Shown here: positions 28,988 to 38,637 of the stretch, piece by piece
Layout: every line of letters begins with the position of its first letter
Numbering within the stretch: the first letter of the stretch is position 1
NCBI RefSeq assembly: GCF_012273215.1
Contig: NZ_CP050965.1
Location: 1,100,541-1,164,540, forward strand
Direction: 5' to 3'
DNA from: Gemella haemolysans
GTDB taxonomy: Bacteria; Bacillota; Bacilli; Staphylococcales; Gemellaceae
Length of the DNA: 64,000 bases
Notes under the pieces: model-generated
Databases searched by the model: none
What the model saw: the letters and a program-made list of their open reading frames with translations, nothing else
Told to the model about the DNA's origin: nothing
Position numbers and translations under genes: made by a program

Positions 28988-30343
28988 TTATTTTCTAATT
29001 AATTCAACTACCGCTTCAACTGCTGCTGTTCCCGGGAACATGTCTACTGGTTGAATACGTCTAATTCTATATTTTCTTGTTAAAACTTTTAAGTCACGTG
29101 CTAATGTAGATGGATTACAACTCACGTAAACAATTTTCTTAGCATCAACTGCTAATAAGTTTTTTGCTAATGGTCCAAGCCCTACACGAGGTGGATCTAC
29201 TATTGCTACATCAAAGTTGATTCCTTTTTTCTTCCAACGTGGAACTATTTTATTAGCATCTCCTGCAACATAAGTACAGTTTGTTAAATTATTTAATTTA
29301 ACATTATCATTCGCGTCTTTAATTGCGGCAGGAATAATATCAACACCATAAACCTCTTTACAATTACGGCTGACATATTGTCCAATTGTTCCAACCCCAC
29401 AGAAAGCATCTAATACAACATCTGTTTCTTTTAGTGCAGCAAACTCAACTACTTTATCATAAAGTTTTTTAGTTGCCGGTGGATTTAATTGGAAGAACGA
29501 TTTAGCTGAAAGTTCATACTTAATTTCGCCGATTTTCTCAACGATATAATCTGAACCATATAAAGTTAGACTTTCTGTTCCCATCACTAAATGATCTTTA
29601 TCATTAGTAATATTTAATATAATACTTTTAACGATTCTTTCACGCTTAAGTTCATTAACGACCTTATCCATGTTCTTAATCTTATTAGTATTCGCTACGA
29701 ATGTTACTTGAACATCTCCATTATAGAATGAAGTTCTTGTCGCAATATATTTCACACCGTAATTCTTTTTATTTGTTGAAATTTCTACTTTATATTTTCC
29801 TAATAATTTCTTAGCTAGGTTTGTTATTTTATTACCATTCTCATGTAATGCTAAATCTTCATTGATTTCAACTAAATCATTAGAACCTTCTTTATATAGC
29901 CCTGCAATAACACGTCCATTTCTAACAGCTAATGGAAATTGATTCTTATTACGATATCCTTCTACCTTTGGACTAGCTAATGTTTTTAATACTAATTTAT
30001 CAGGTTTAGGTAGTCTATAGTATTTATCAAAAGCATCTAATAAAATTGTACGTTTATACTCAAGTTGTTTCTCATAACTAACATGAGCTAAACCATAAGC
30101 TCCACTTTCAGCGTATTCTCTTTTGATTTCCACTCTATGCGGACTTGGCTCTTTTACTTTAACAAGTTTACCGATAATATATTTTGGTGTCTCTTCTACT
30201 ATTTCACAAACAATAACTTCGTCAGGTAGAGCGCCTTTTACAAAAGTAATTTTCTTTTTATAATATCCTATCCCCTCACCATTAATTCCTATTTTTTTAA
30301 TCGTAAGTAAGACATTTAATTTTTTTTTGTTTTTATTTTTCAT
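28988..30343 (-). CDS. rlmD: 23S rRNA (uracil-5-)-methyltransferase, TrmA/RlmD family
   Basis: A 451-residue enzyme from ATG 30343, where GAGG sits 5 bases upstream; a longer frame starting at 30406 would run through a hairpin. A TRAM domain (LTIKKIGINGEGIGYYKKK) is followed by the methyltransferase with SAM motif DAFCGVGTIG and the catalytic cysteine in YVSCNPSTLARDL. The Fe-S cysteines of E. coli RlmD (CGGC type) are replaced here (ESGAYGLAHVSYEKQ), so the protein appears cluster-free. The exact uracil (1939, 747 or both) is uncertain. Confidence 0.85.
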   Translation of the reverse strand: MKNKNKKKLNVLLTIKKIGINGEGIGYYKKKITFVKGALPDEVIVCEIVEETPKYIIGKLVKVKEPSPHRVEIKREYAESGAYGLAHVSYEKQLEYKRTILLDAFDKYYRLPKPDKLVLKTLASPKVEGYRNKNQFPLAVRNGRVIAGLYKEGSNDLVEINEDLALHENGNKITNLAKKLLGKYKVEISTNKKNYGVKYIATRTSFYNGDVQVTFVANTNKIKNMDKVVNELKRERIVKSIILNITNDKDHLVMGTESLTLYGSDYIVEKIGEIKYELSAKSFFQLNPPATKKLYDKVVEFAALKETDVVLDAFCGVGTIGQYVSRNCKEVYGVDIIPAAIKDANDNVKLNNLTNCTYVAGDANKIVPRWKKKGINFDVAIVDPPRVGLGPLAKNLLAVDAKKIVYVSCNPSTLARDLKVLTRKYRIRRIQPVDMFPGTAAVEAVVELIRK

Positions 30344-30362
30344 CGTATCCTCATTCATAAAG

Positions 30363-30406
30363 ATAAGCTGAGTAAAAGCAAAACACTCCCACTTCAGCTT
30401 ATCCAA
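30363..30406 (-). terminator. Hairpin between SE1561-like gene and rlmD
   Basis: GATAAGCTGA pairs with TCAGCTTATC, extended by G-T pairs (GTGGGAG/CTTTTAC), with a short TTTAT tail on the minus strand. It is probably a partial terminator, and evidence that rlmD translation starts after it. Confidence 0.6.
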
Positions 30407-30414
30407 TTCTACTA

Positions 30415-30570
30415 TTATTTTATAGTTTTAATTTCGTTATCTAATTCTTCTACTAATGCAATTAATCTATCAATTTGAGTTAAATCAACTTTTTCAGGTT
30501 CAATATTTTCTAACTCACTTGCAAAATCTTCAAATTTCGTTTTTAATTCTTCTAAAATATTATTAGGCAT
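30415..30570 (-). CDS. Small SE1561-like protein (51 aa)
   Basis: Fifty-one codons starting MPNNILEELKTKFEDFA and ending LVEELDNEIKTIK: acidic, leucine-heptad, probably a short coiled coil. GGAG lies 6 bases before the ATG. It resembles the SE1561 family of small Firmicute proteins, which has no known function. I rely on memory of that family for the name. Confidence 0.65.
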   Translation of the reverse strand: MPNNILEELKTKFEDFASELENIEPEKVDLTQIDRLIALVEELDNEIKTIK

Positions 30571-30706
30571 AACATTCTCCTTTTTTGTTCTCTATTCCAT
30601 TATAATATAAATTCACAAAAATTCAACTCATATCACAAAAATAATCAATAATTTTAACTATTACTAATCCGCATACATTCAGAAATAAATAATCCATCTT
30701 ATATTA

Positions 30707-30880
30707 GGGGCTGACCCAAAAGGCCTAAATTTTAACAAAGTGTATATGGGAACTCATAGACGCAGTGGTTTATTGATATCTAAAATCGCTTTAGAAAAGC
30801 TTTTTAGATATCTAATAAACTGTGCGGGGGTGACTCGACAAAATCGATTTCTTCGAAATCACGATTTTTGAGTCACTCCC
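30707..30880 (-). repeat. 174-bp repeat element, copy B
   Basis: The best-preserved copy, inverted relative to A. Ends GGGGCTGACCCAAAA and (inverted) GGGAGTGACTCAAAA agree at 12 of 15 bases. Inside are a 50-base hairpin (GGTGACTCGACAAAATCG against the opposite arm) and a second hairpin built on GATATCTAAA/TTTAGATATC. It stands between the SE1561-like gene and cls. Confidence 0.9.
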
Positions 30881-30964
30881 AAAGAAAAATTACTATATTA
30901 CGTAAATATTATTAATAGACTTTTAATATATTTTAAGGTACTATTAAATTAGGAGTGTTATATT

Positions 30965-32482
30965 ATGAATTATATTAATTTACAATTATTAAACATTGAT
31001 ATTTCAAGTGTTTTTTACTATATAACTTCTATTTTTAATGATATAAACTTTGATATAGTGTTAACTATATTTTTAATAATAAATACTTTATTAGCATTTT
31101 CTATTGTTTTTATAGAGTATCAGACCACTACGTCTTCTTGGGCATGGATATTAGTTCTATTCTTATTTCCATACCTAGGATTTGTTCTTTATTTAATATT
31201 TGGAAGACCAATATATAGGGAAAAGATTTTTCCTTTTTCAGATGATGAAAAGATAAAATATCAACAAAATCTATTGAAAAGAGAAACCCCTTATGAAATC
31301 TCAAAGAATGAACAAGTAATACACAAACATAGAAATCTAATAGAATTAAATTTTGAAACTGATAAATCATTCTTGTCAAAAAATAATAAAATACAAATTA
31401 TTACAGATGGAAAAGAAAAATTTAGATTATTATTTGAAGATATAAAAAATGCTAAATGCTATATTCACATTCAATACTATATATTAAAAAAAGATGGTAT
31501 CGGTAAACAACTCTTCCAACTTTTAGAACAAAAACTTCTAGAAGGTGTAGATGTATATATTCTATATGATGATATTGGTTCGAGAAAGTTAAGTATTTCT
31601 TCTTTAAGAAAACTTACTAAAAACAATGCAAAAATAAAACAATTCTTTAAATCAAAACTTCCACTGATTAATTTTCGTATGAATTATAGAAATCATAGAA
31701 AAATAGTTACAATAGACGGTAATATTGGTTATACTGGTGGTTTTAACGTTGGGGATGAATATCTAGGATTAGATCCGAAATTCGGTTATTGGCGAGATAC
31801 ACATCTTCGTATCGAAGGAGAAGCTGTAGGTTCTCTAGAATATCGATTCATTGATGACTGGAATTCACAATCAACTAAGAAAACCGAACAACTAGAATTA
31901 ACTTCTGATCATATTTCAACCCCTGTTGATAATTATTTACCAATTCAATTGGTTTCTAGTGGACCAGATAATAAACTTCAAAAAATCAAATATAGCTACC
32001 TATATATGATTTCAAGAGCCAAAAAATACATCTATATTCAATCACCCTACTTCATTCCTGATGAAAGTGTTATGGATGCATTAAAAATGGCAATATTATC
32101 CGGAATTGATGTTAGAATTATGGTACCTAATAAACCCGATCATATATTTGTTTATTGGGCAACATACTCATTTATTGGAGAATTAGCTAAGTTAGGGGCA
32201 AAGACATATATTTACGAAAATGGATTTATTCATACAAAAATGATTATCATCGATGATGAAGTTTCAAGTTTAGGAAGTGCAAACTTTGATTATAGAAGTT
32301 TCAAACTAAACTTCGAACTTAATGCATTTATGTATGATTATAAAACCACAAAGGAATTTAGACATATTTTCTTGAAAGATATAGAAAAGTCTACCCTAAT
32401 TACTTTTGCTAAGTATCAACAAAGAAGTTTACTAATAAAAATTAAAGAAGCCTTTGCAAGGTTGATTTCACCGATTCTTTAG
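30965..32482 (+). CDS. cls: Cardiolipin synthase
   Basis: A 505-residue phospholipase-D-type enzyme joining two phosphatidylglycerols. Two N-terminal membrane segments (about 38-58 and 63-83) precede two PLD nuclease domains with HKD motifs NHRKIVTIDG (about residue 242) and IHTKMIIIDD (about 421). The length is normal for bacterial Cls. It is monocistronic with GGAG before the ATG. Confidence 0.93.
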   Translation: MNYINLQLLNIDISSVFYYITSIFNDINFDIVLTIFLIINTLLAFSIVFIEYQTTTSSWAWILVLFLFPYLGFVLYLIFGRPIYREKIFPFSDDEKIKYQQNLLKRETPYEISKNEQVIHKHRNLIELNFETDKSFLSKNNKIQIITDGKEKFRLLFEDIKNAKCYIHIQYYILKKDGIGKQLFQLLEQKLLEGVDVYILYDDIGSRKLSISSLRKLTKNNAKIKQFFKSKLPLINFRMNYRNHRKIVTIDGNIGYTGGFNVGDEYLGLDPKFGYWRDTHLRIEGEAVGSLEYRFIDDWNSQSTKKTEQLELTSDHISTPVDNYLPIQLVSSGPDNKLQKIKYSYLYMISRAKKYIYIQSPYFIPDESVMDALKMAILSGIDVRIMVPNKPDHIFVYWATYSFIGELAKLGAKTYIYENGFIHTKMIIIDDEVSSLGSANFDYRSFKLNFELNAFMYDYKTTKEFRHIFLKDIEKSTLITFAKYQQRSLLIKIKEAFARLISPIL

Positions 32483-32544
32483 TTGTTTTATATTAAAAAA
32501 TATGATATATTAATACATATGTACACATAGGAGGACAAAATTTA

Positions 32545-33483
32545 ATGAAGAAGTTTAAAAAAGCTATTTTACCTATAGCCCTTAGTATATCAGTTATAGG
32601 TTTAGCAGGATGCTCTACTGGAGGAACAAAATATATTTCTAGTAAAGCAGGAGATGTAACAGAAAAAGATATCGTAGAAAGTATTGGAGCTAGCCAACTT
32701 TCAAAAACAGCTACTAGTATGATGATTCAAAAAGTACTACTAGACAAATATAAAAATAAAATCGATCAAAAAACTATCGATGAGCAACTTCAAAAAGCTC
32801 AAGAACAATACGGTGGTAAAGATAAATTTGAACAACTTTTAAAACAACAAGGATTTACTCTTGATAAATATAAAGACGGTCTAAAAGTTAAAGCTGCTCA
32901 AACATTATTAATTAATGACTACGCTGGAACTAACGATGACAAACTTAAAGAAAGCTATGAAAAAAATAAACACCAATATCACCTAGCTCACATTCTTGTA
33001 AGTGTTAAAAGTGAATCAAATCCAAATGGATTAAGTGATGAAGAAGCTAAGAAAAAAGCAGAAGAAGTACTTAAAAAACTTAAAGATGGTGGAGATTTTG
33101 CTACATTAGCAAAAGAAAATTCTAACGATACAGCTAACGCTTCTAACGGAGGAGATTTAGGATGGTCTTCTAAAGAAGATAACTCATTCGTTAAAGAATT
33201 CAAAGATGCTGCATACGCATTAAGTAAAGATAAAACATCAGATGTTGTAAAAACTTCATTCGGATATCACATTATTAAAGTATTAGATGAAAAAGACTCA
33301 TCATTTGATGAATTAAAACCAGCATTAGCTGAAAAAGCAGCTGAAGAAGCTGTTAAGAAAGATAGCACTATCGTAAGTAAAGCTCTTAAAAAATTATTTG
33401 AAGAGTACAATGTTAAATCAAGTAACAGTGATGTTGAAGCATACATTAAATCAATGTTAGAAGGAAATACTTCAGCTCAATAA
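32545..33483 (+). CDS. prsA: Foldase lipoprotein PrsA (parvulin peptidyl-prolyl isomerase)
   Basis: A 312-residue lipoprotein: signal peptide with lipobox LAGC (Cys23), a helical N-terminal chaperone part, then a parvulin domain (about residues 144-238) with HLAHILVSV, GGDLGWSSKE and SFGYHIIKV. It folds secreted proteins on the outer face of the membrane. An AGGAGG ribosome binding site is present, and its own terminator follows. Confidence 0.95.
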   Translation: MKKFKKAILPIALSISVIGLAGCSTGGTKYISSKAGDVTEKDIVESIGASQLSKTATSMMIQKVLLDKYKNKIDQKTIDEQLQKAQEQYGGKDKFEQLLKQQGFTLDKYKDGLKVKAAQTLLINDYAGTNDDKLKESYEKNKHQYHLAHILVSVKSESNPNGLSDEEAKKKAEEVLKKLKDGGDFATLAKENSNDTANASNGGDLGWSSKEDNSFVKEFKDAAYALSKDKTSDVVKTSFGYHIIKVLDEKDSSFDELKPALAEKAAEEAVKKDSTIVSKALKKLFEEYNVKSSNSDVEAYIKSMLEGNTSAQ

Positions 33484-33496
33484 TAAAATTCGTAAA

Positions 33497-33536
33497 GACG
33501 ACTAATAGCAACTTAGCTTTTAGTCGTCTTTATATA
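33497..33536 (+). terminator. Terminator of prsA
   Basis: AAAGACGACTAA pairs with TTAGTCGTCTTT, followed by TATAT. Confidence 0.85.
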
Positions 33537-33540
33537 AATA

Positions 33541-33582
33541 TATAAGAGGTTGGGAAAAAATAATTTTCCAACCTCTTATCTT
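33541..33582 (-). terminator. Terminator of pflA
   Basis: GATAAGAGGTTGG pairs with CCAACCTCTTAT around an A/T loop, directly after the pflA stop. Confidence 0.8.
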
Positions 33583-33584
33583 AA

Positions 33585-34382
33585 TTAACTAACATCATCA
33601 CGTGCACCTAGAATCTCGATAGCATTTTTTATTCGATCTTTCGTAGGTGGATTAATATCATTTAATTCGTAATCTATTCCTAATTCTTTATATTTGAATT
33701 TTGCCATATCGTGGTAAGGTAATACTTCTACACGCTCAACTCCATGTAATGTATCAATATATTCACGTAATTTTTTTAAGTAATAATCATCATCTGTCCA
33801 TTTTGGGACAAGTACGTGTCTTATCCACATTTTAGCACCATGTTCACTTAAAAAATTAGTAAATTGAATAATATTTTTATTTGTACGTTTAGTTAAACGC
33901 ATATGGTGTTCATCATCAATATGTTTAATATCAACTAAGAATAAATCAGTTAAAGATATTAATTCTAATACTTTTTCATTCATACTTGGAGCATTTACAT
34001 AGAAACCACCACAAGTATCAACACAAGTGTTTATACCAATTTTTTTCAATTCTCTAAAAAGCTCTAAAATGAAATCAATTTGCAGTAAAGATTCTCCACC
34101 ACTTACTGTTACTCCTCCACCTTCACTAGCTTCAAAGAAATCACGATATTTTACAATCTCTTTTGTAAGTTGATCTACTGTCATAACTTTAGCATCAGGA
34201 TTGTGCATTTTCCAAGTATCTGGATTATGGCAGTATTTACATCTTAACATACATCCTTGGAAGAATACTACATATCTTATTCCAGGACCATCTACATTAC
34301 CGAAAGATTCAACTGAGTGAACATTTGCTGTTAATTCTTTTTTCTCTTCTGCAGAATTCACTTTTACTTTTTCCATTTCCAT
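33585..34382 (-). CDS. pflA: Pyruvate formate-lyase-activating enzyme
   Basis: A 265-residue radical SAM enzyme that puts the glycyl radical on PflB. The cluster motif CMLRCKYC (C-x3-C-x2-C, about residue 44) follows the GPGIRYVVFFQG segment; GGVTVSGGESLLQ is the SAM-binding GGE motif. It lies downstream of pflB, with a terminator between them, so the pair may also be transcribed separately. Confidence 0.96.
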   Translation of the reverse strand: MEMEKVKVNSAEEKKELTANVHSVESFGNVDGPGIRYVVFFQGCMLRCKYCHNPDTWKMHNPDAKVMTVDQLTKEIVKYRDFFEASEGGGVTVSGGESLLQIDFILELFRELKKIGINTCVDTCGGFYVNAPSMNEKVLELISLTDLFLVDIKHIDDEHHMRLTKRTNKNIIQFTNFLSEHGAKMWIRHVLVPKWTDDDYYLKKLREYIDTLHGVERVEVLPYHDMAKFKYKELGIDYELNDINPPTKDRIKNAIEILGARDDVS

Positions 34383-34473
34383 ATGCGATCTCCTCCTTCT
34401 GCTATTTATAGTTCAATTATAACGTATTCATTACTATTTTGTAAACACTTTTATAGTTTTATTTATTAATCTA

Positions 34474-34502
34474 AAAAAGTGGAGGCCGTAGCCTCCACCT
34501 TC
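34474..34502 (-). terminator. Terminator of pflB
   Basis: GTGGAGGC pairs perfectly with GCCTCCAC around TACG, then TTTTTTAG on the minus strand. Confidence 0.9.
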
Positions 34503-34521
34503 TTACTTTTTATTCACTTAA

Positions 34522-36762
34522 TTACATGAATTGGTGCATTGTACGGCTTAATACGTCACGTTGTTGTTCTGGAGTTAAACTGATTAGACGTACAGCGTAT
34601 CCTGATACACGAATTGTGAAGTTTGGATAATCTTCTGGAGATTCAATAACTTTAAGTAATGTTTCTTTATTGAATACGTTAGTATTTAAGTGGTAACCAC
34701 CTTTTTTGAAGTATCCATCCATCATTGCTGTTAAGTTTTTGATTTGATCTTGTTTAGTTTTACCTAATGAGCTTGGTGTAAATGCAGCAGTTAAGCTGAT
34801 TCCATCACGGCTGTATTCATATGGTAATTTAGCTACTGAGCTTAAGCAAGCTAGAGCTCCACTTTGGTCACGTCCGTTCATTGGGTTAGCACCTGGAGAG
34901 AATGGTTCTCCTGCACGACGTCCATCTGGAGTGTTACCAGTTTTTTTACCGTATACTACGTTAGAAGTAATAGTTAAGATAGATGTTGTAGTTTCATCTG
35001 CACGGTAAGTTGGGTGTTTTTTAAGTTTAGTCATGAATGTTTTTAGTAATTCAACAGCGATTTCGTCTGCACGATCATCGTTGTTACCGAATGTTGGGAA
35101 TTCACCTTCAACTTTGTAGTCTACAGCTAATCCAGTTTCATCTTCGATTGGAGTTACTTTAGCATATTTAATAGCTGATAAACTATCTACTGCTACTGAG
35201 AATCCAGCGATACCAGTTGCCATGAATCTTCTAACTTTAGTATCGTGTAATGCCATTTCTAAGCTTTCGTAAGAATATTTATCGTGCATGTAGTGGATTA
35301 CATTTAATGTATTGATGTAAAGTTTACATAACCAATCCATGAATACATCGAATTTAGCCCAAACTTCATCGTAGTTTAATACACCACGTAGAGGTTCTGT
35401 TTTAGGTCCAACTTGGATTCCTAATTTTTCATCGCGTCCACCGTTGATTGTGTATAGTAAAGCTTTAGCTAAGTTAGCACGAGCTCCGAAGAATTGCATA
35501 TCTTTACCAGTAGTCATACCACTTACACAACATGCGATAGATTTGTCACAAGTTCCTAAGAAGTCTGCTAATAATTCATCACTTTCATATTGGATAGCAC
35601 TGTGGTTGATTGAAGATTCAGAGCAGAATTCTTTGAATCCAGTTGGTAATTTAGAAGACCAAAGGATAGTTAAGTTTGGTTCTGGAGAGTTACCCATGTT
35701 ATCTAATGTGTGGATGAAACGGAAGTCAGTTTTAGTTACTAATGATTTTTCAGCGTCTAACATTTCACCTACGATTAATGTAGCCCAGATTGGGTCACCA
35801 GAGAATAATTGGTTATATTCTGGAGTACGAGCGAATTTAACGCAACGTAATTTTAATACTAAGTGGTCAATTAATTCTTGAGCTTGAGATTCGTTAATTG
35901 TTCCATCTTGTAAATCTCTTTCAATATAAATATCTAAGAATGTAGCGATGTTACCGATTGACATTGCAGCACCATTTTGTTGTTTGATAGCTGCTAAGTA
36001 ACCGAAGTACAACCATTGAACTGCTTCTTTAGCATTTGTAGCTGGTTCAGAAATGTCAAATCCGTAGATTTTAGCTAATTCTTTTAATTCACCTAAAGCA
36101 CGAATTTGTTCGTTAACTTCTTCACGGTCACGAATAACGTGTTCAGTCATAACACCGTCAGCTCCGATTTGAGCTAAGTCTTCTTTTTTCCAAGCGATAA
36201 GTTGGTCAACACCATATAAAGCTACACGACGGTAGTCCCCGATAATACGACCACGTCCGTATGCATCTGGAAGACCAGTGATTACACCAGATTTTCTTAC
36301 TAAACGCATTTCTGGAGTATATGCATCGAATACACCTTGGTTGTGAGTTTTACGGTAGTCAGTGAAGATTTTAATAACTTCTTCGTCTACTTCGTATCCG
36401 TATGCTTTACAGCTGTTAACAGCCATGTTAATACCACCGAATGTCATTAACGCACGTTTAAGTGGTTTATCAGTTTGTAACCCAACAACTTGTTCTAAAT
36501 CTTTTTCAATGTATCCAGGTCCGTGAGAAAGGATAGTTGAAGGAATGCTAGTATCCATATCTAATGTTCCACCAGCTAAACGTTCTTGACGCATTAAATC
36601 ATTGAATTTTTCTACTAATTTAGTAGTTGCTTCTGTTGGTCCTGCAAGGAAAGATGCATCTCCTCTATATTCAGTATAGTTAGATTTAATGAAATCTACT
36701 AAATCTACCTCTGTTTGCCATTTACCACCAACGAATGCTTTTTTTTCTGCAACTGTTGTCAT
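34522..36762 (-). CDS. pflB: Formate C-acetyltransferase (pyruvate formate-lyase)
   Basis: A 746-residue glycyl radical enzyme that splits pyruvate and CoA into formate and acetyl-CoA during anaerobic growth. The double-cysteine active site is ACCVSGM (about residue 408) and the glycyl radical motif RVSGYAV is near the C-terminus. Full length, highly biased codon use. The long upstream region holds a promoter, an operator-like palindrome and a cre site. Confidence 0.97.
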   Translation of the reverse strand: MTTVAEKKAFVGGKWQTEVDLVDFIKSNYTEYRGDASFLAGPTEATTKLVEKFNDLMRQERLAGGTLDMDTSIPSTILSHGPGYIEKDLEQVVGLQTDKPLKRALMTFGGINMAVNSCKAYGYEVDEEVIKIFTDYRKTHNQGVFDAYTPEMRLVRKSGVITGLPDAYGRGRIIGDYRRVALYGVDQLIAWKKEDLAQIGADGVMTEHVIRDREEVNEQIRALGELKELAKIYGFDISEPATNAKEAVQWLYFGYLAAIKQQNGAAMSIGNIATFLDIYIERDLQDGTINESQAQELIDHLVLKLRCVKFARTPEYNQLFSGDPIWATLIVGEMLDAEKSLVTKTDFRFIHTLDNMGNSPEPNLTILWSSKLPTGFKEFCSESSINHSAIQYESDELLADFLGTCDKSIACCVSGMTTGKDMQFFGARANLAKALLYTINGGRDEKLGIQVGPKTEPLRGVLNYDEVWAKFDVFMDWLCKLYINTLNVIHYMHDKYSYESLEMALHDTKVRRFMATGIAGFSVAVDSLSAIKYAKVTPIEDETGLAVDYKVEGEFPTFGNNDDRADEIAVELLKTFMTKLKKHPTYRADETTTSILTITSNVVYGKKTGNTPDGRRAGEPFSPGANPMNGRDQSGALACLSSVAKLPYEYSRDGISLTAAFTPSSLGKTKQDQIKNLTAMMDGYFKKGGYHLNTNVFNKETLLKVIESPEDYPNFTIRVSGYAVRLISLTPEQQRDVLSRTMHQFM

Positions 36763-36830
36763 ATTAATGTCACTCCTTAAAATTTTTTATTATATATGTG
36801 ATAAATAAATTTATTAATTAAACTATTTGT

Positions 36831-36868
36831 TACACCCTTAGTGTACCGCATACATATTACTAAGACAA
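36831..36868 (-). promoter_or_regulatory. pflB promoter with palindrome
   Basis: Minus strand TTGTCT (36863-36868), 17-base spacer, TACACT (36840-36845). The palindrome TACAC-N5-GTGTA (36831-36845) overlaps the -10 box and may bind a redox or carbon regulator. The 418-bp gap before pflB holds no gene. Confidence 0.55.
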
Positions 36869-37000
36869 TATTTTTTTTATTCAAATTGTGTACAATCTGT
36901 GAACTCCAGTATTAATACAGCAATTATAAATTCTGAATTATCTACCAAATTAATAGTAAAATATTGATGTGATTCTTTGTAAATCTAATTGTAAAAACAA

Positions 37001-37014
37001 TGAAAACGTTAACT
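37001..37014. promoter_or_regulatory. CcpA cre site upstream of pflB
   Basis: TGAAAACGTTAACT matches the cre consensus TGWAARCGYTWNCW at every position. It lies about 140 bases upstream of the pflB promoter boxes, a position more typical for CcpA activation than roadblock. Confidence 0.7.
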
Positions 37015-37138
37015 TTAAGCATTTATTTTTTTATGGATATTTTATATCTATAAGAAATCTGTTATTATACTGTAACTATTTATATCAAATTAATTCGGTA
37101 GACATATATTAAAAATATCTTATTTTTTTACAAAAAAC

Positions 37139-37178
37139 AAGAAGTAAACGATATCATTTATCATTCACTTCTTTAATT
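37139..37178 (-). terminator. Terminator after msrB
   Basis: GAAGTGAATGATA pairs with TATCGTTTACTTC (two G-T pairs) and the minus strand continues TTGTTTTTTG. Confidence 0.75.
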
Positions 37179-37180
37179 TG

Positions 37181-37654
37181 CTATTTTTCAAATAATTTTA
37201 ATAGATTTTTATAACCTTCTTTTTCTAAATCTTCCTTCTTAATAAACCTTATAGAAGCACTGTTTATACAATATCTAAGCCCTCCTAATTCACTTGGACC
37301 ATCTGGAAATACGTGTCCTAAATGAGCATCTCCCACTCTACTTCTAACTTCAATTCTTTCGACAAGATGTGAGTTATCTTTATAATATCTAGTAACTTCT
37401 TTTTCAATTGGTTTTGAGAAACTTGGCCAACCGCAGTGCGACTTAAATTTATCTTTTGAAGAAAATAATGGTTCACCCGTTGTTATATCTACATATACAC
37501 CTTCTTCAAAACTATCCCAATATTGCCCAGTATACGGACTCTCAGTTGCACTTTCCATAGTAACTGCATATTCTAAATCAGATAATTCTTTTTTTAATTC
37601 ATCTTTAGATTTTCTTTCAAATTCTTCTGGATTAATTTTAATTTCTCCACTCAT
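37181..37654 (-). CDS. msrB: Peptide methionine (R)-S-oxide reductase
   Basis: A 157-residue MsrB that repairs R-methionine sulfoxide. It shows CGWPSF, the DAHLGHVF motif and the catalytic cysteine in RYCINSAS. The paired CxxC zinc sites seen in many MsrB proteins are absent. I choose ATG 37654, as AAGGAGAG lies 7 bases upstream and this avoids overlap with the patatin gene. Only MsrB is here; no MsrA is adjacent. Confidence 0.93.
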   Translation of the reverse strand: MSGEIKINPEEFERKSKDELKKELSDLEYAVTMESATESPYTGQYWDSFEEGVYVDITTGEPLFSSKDKFKSHCGWPSFSKPIEKEVTRYYKDNSHLVERIEVRSRVGDAHLGHVFPDGPSELGGLRYCINSASIRFIKKEDLEKEGYKNLLKLFEK

Positions 37655-37655
37655 T

Positions 37656-38510
37656 TTATTTCTCTCCTTCATTACTAATGTATTGTTTTAAATCTTCTAT
37701 TATATTCTTACCATCTTTTAACCCTAAGTTATAGACACGTTTTAATTTTTGTGTATCTTTCTCTAATCTTTTTACAGTAATATCCTCACTTGGTCGTATA
37801 ACAAATACTTTCCCTTGTTTTTCTAATTCTAATATTCGTTCAACCGTTTCATTATAGTCTTTATATCGATTCTCCAACTTTTCAATTAGATGCGGATATT
37901 TCTTATAAAATAACTTAAATTGTAGACTTGTTGATTTTTTCTTTCTATATGTAATTGGTCTTGTTAGTATTACAATTATTTTATCAAAGTTTTGTTTTTC
38001 AAAGAAGTCTATCGGTATACTATTAGCTATTCCACCATCTAAATACTTTTTATCATCTATCTCAATTATTTCCGAAATAAACGGAAGAGCAGAAGTTGCT
38101 CTTAACGTCTCCATTTGTTTGTAAGGATCTGTTATTTTTATAAATTCCGCTTCTCCATTTTCTATATTAGTTACCGTAGCATAGAAATTTGTCTTAGAAT
38201 TTTTAAATGTTTTGTTATCAAAAACATCAAGTTGAAATGGAACTTTATAGTACGTAAAGTCTTTATTTATTAAATTACCTGTTCTTATCCAACTTTTTAA
38301 ACTCATATATCTTTTATCATTAATATAATTAACATTGTATCGTAGTGCCCTTTTAGGTTGTTTAGAAACATAATTTACTCCGAACAGTGTTCCTGCAGAA
38401 ACTCCAACAATATCAGTAACTTCTATATCATTTTCTAAGAACACATCAAGGACACCTGCTGTAAATAATCCTCTCATAGCTCCACCTTCTAATACTAAAC
38501 CTACTTTCAT
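37656..38510 (-). CDS. Patatin-like phospholipase
   Basis: A 284-residue patatin-fold lipid acyl hydrolase. The oxyanion loop GGAMRG (about residue 9), the nucleophile elbow GVSAG (about 38) and the Asp of the dyad in DGGIANSIP (about 159) are intact. No signal peptide, so it acts on cytoplasmic or membrane lipids. It is directly followed by msrB with one base between. Confidence 0.9.
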   Translation of the reverse strand: MKVGLVLEGGAMRGLFTAGVLDVFLENDIEVTDIVGVSAGTLFGVNYVSKQPKRALRYNVNYINDKRYMSLKSWIRTGNLINKDFTYYKVPFQLDVFDNKTFKNSKTNFYATVTNIENGEAEFIKITDPYKQMETLRATSALPFISEIIEIDDKKYLDGGIANSIPIDFFEKQNFDKIIVILTRPITYRKKKSTSLQFKLFYKKYPHLIEKLENRYKDYNETVERILELEKQGKVFVIRPSEDITVKRLEKDTQKLKRVYNLGLKDGKNIIEDLKQYISNEGEK

Positions 38511-38637
38511 TCAATCACACTCCTTTTTAAATTGATACTATTATATCATCTTTTTTTCATTAGTTTAAATAAATTTACTCGGGTACTAAGTTATGTTACT
38601 ATTTTAAATGAGAAAAATAATTCAATTCGAGGTACAT

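Noticed and set aside
30344-30406. N-terminal extension of the rRNA methyltransferase
   Set aside because: It would run through a strong hairpin and has no ribosome binding site; ATG 30343 has GAGG at the right distance.
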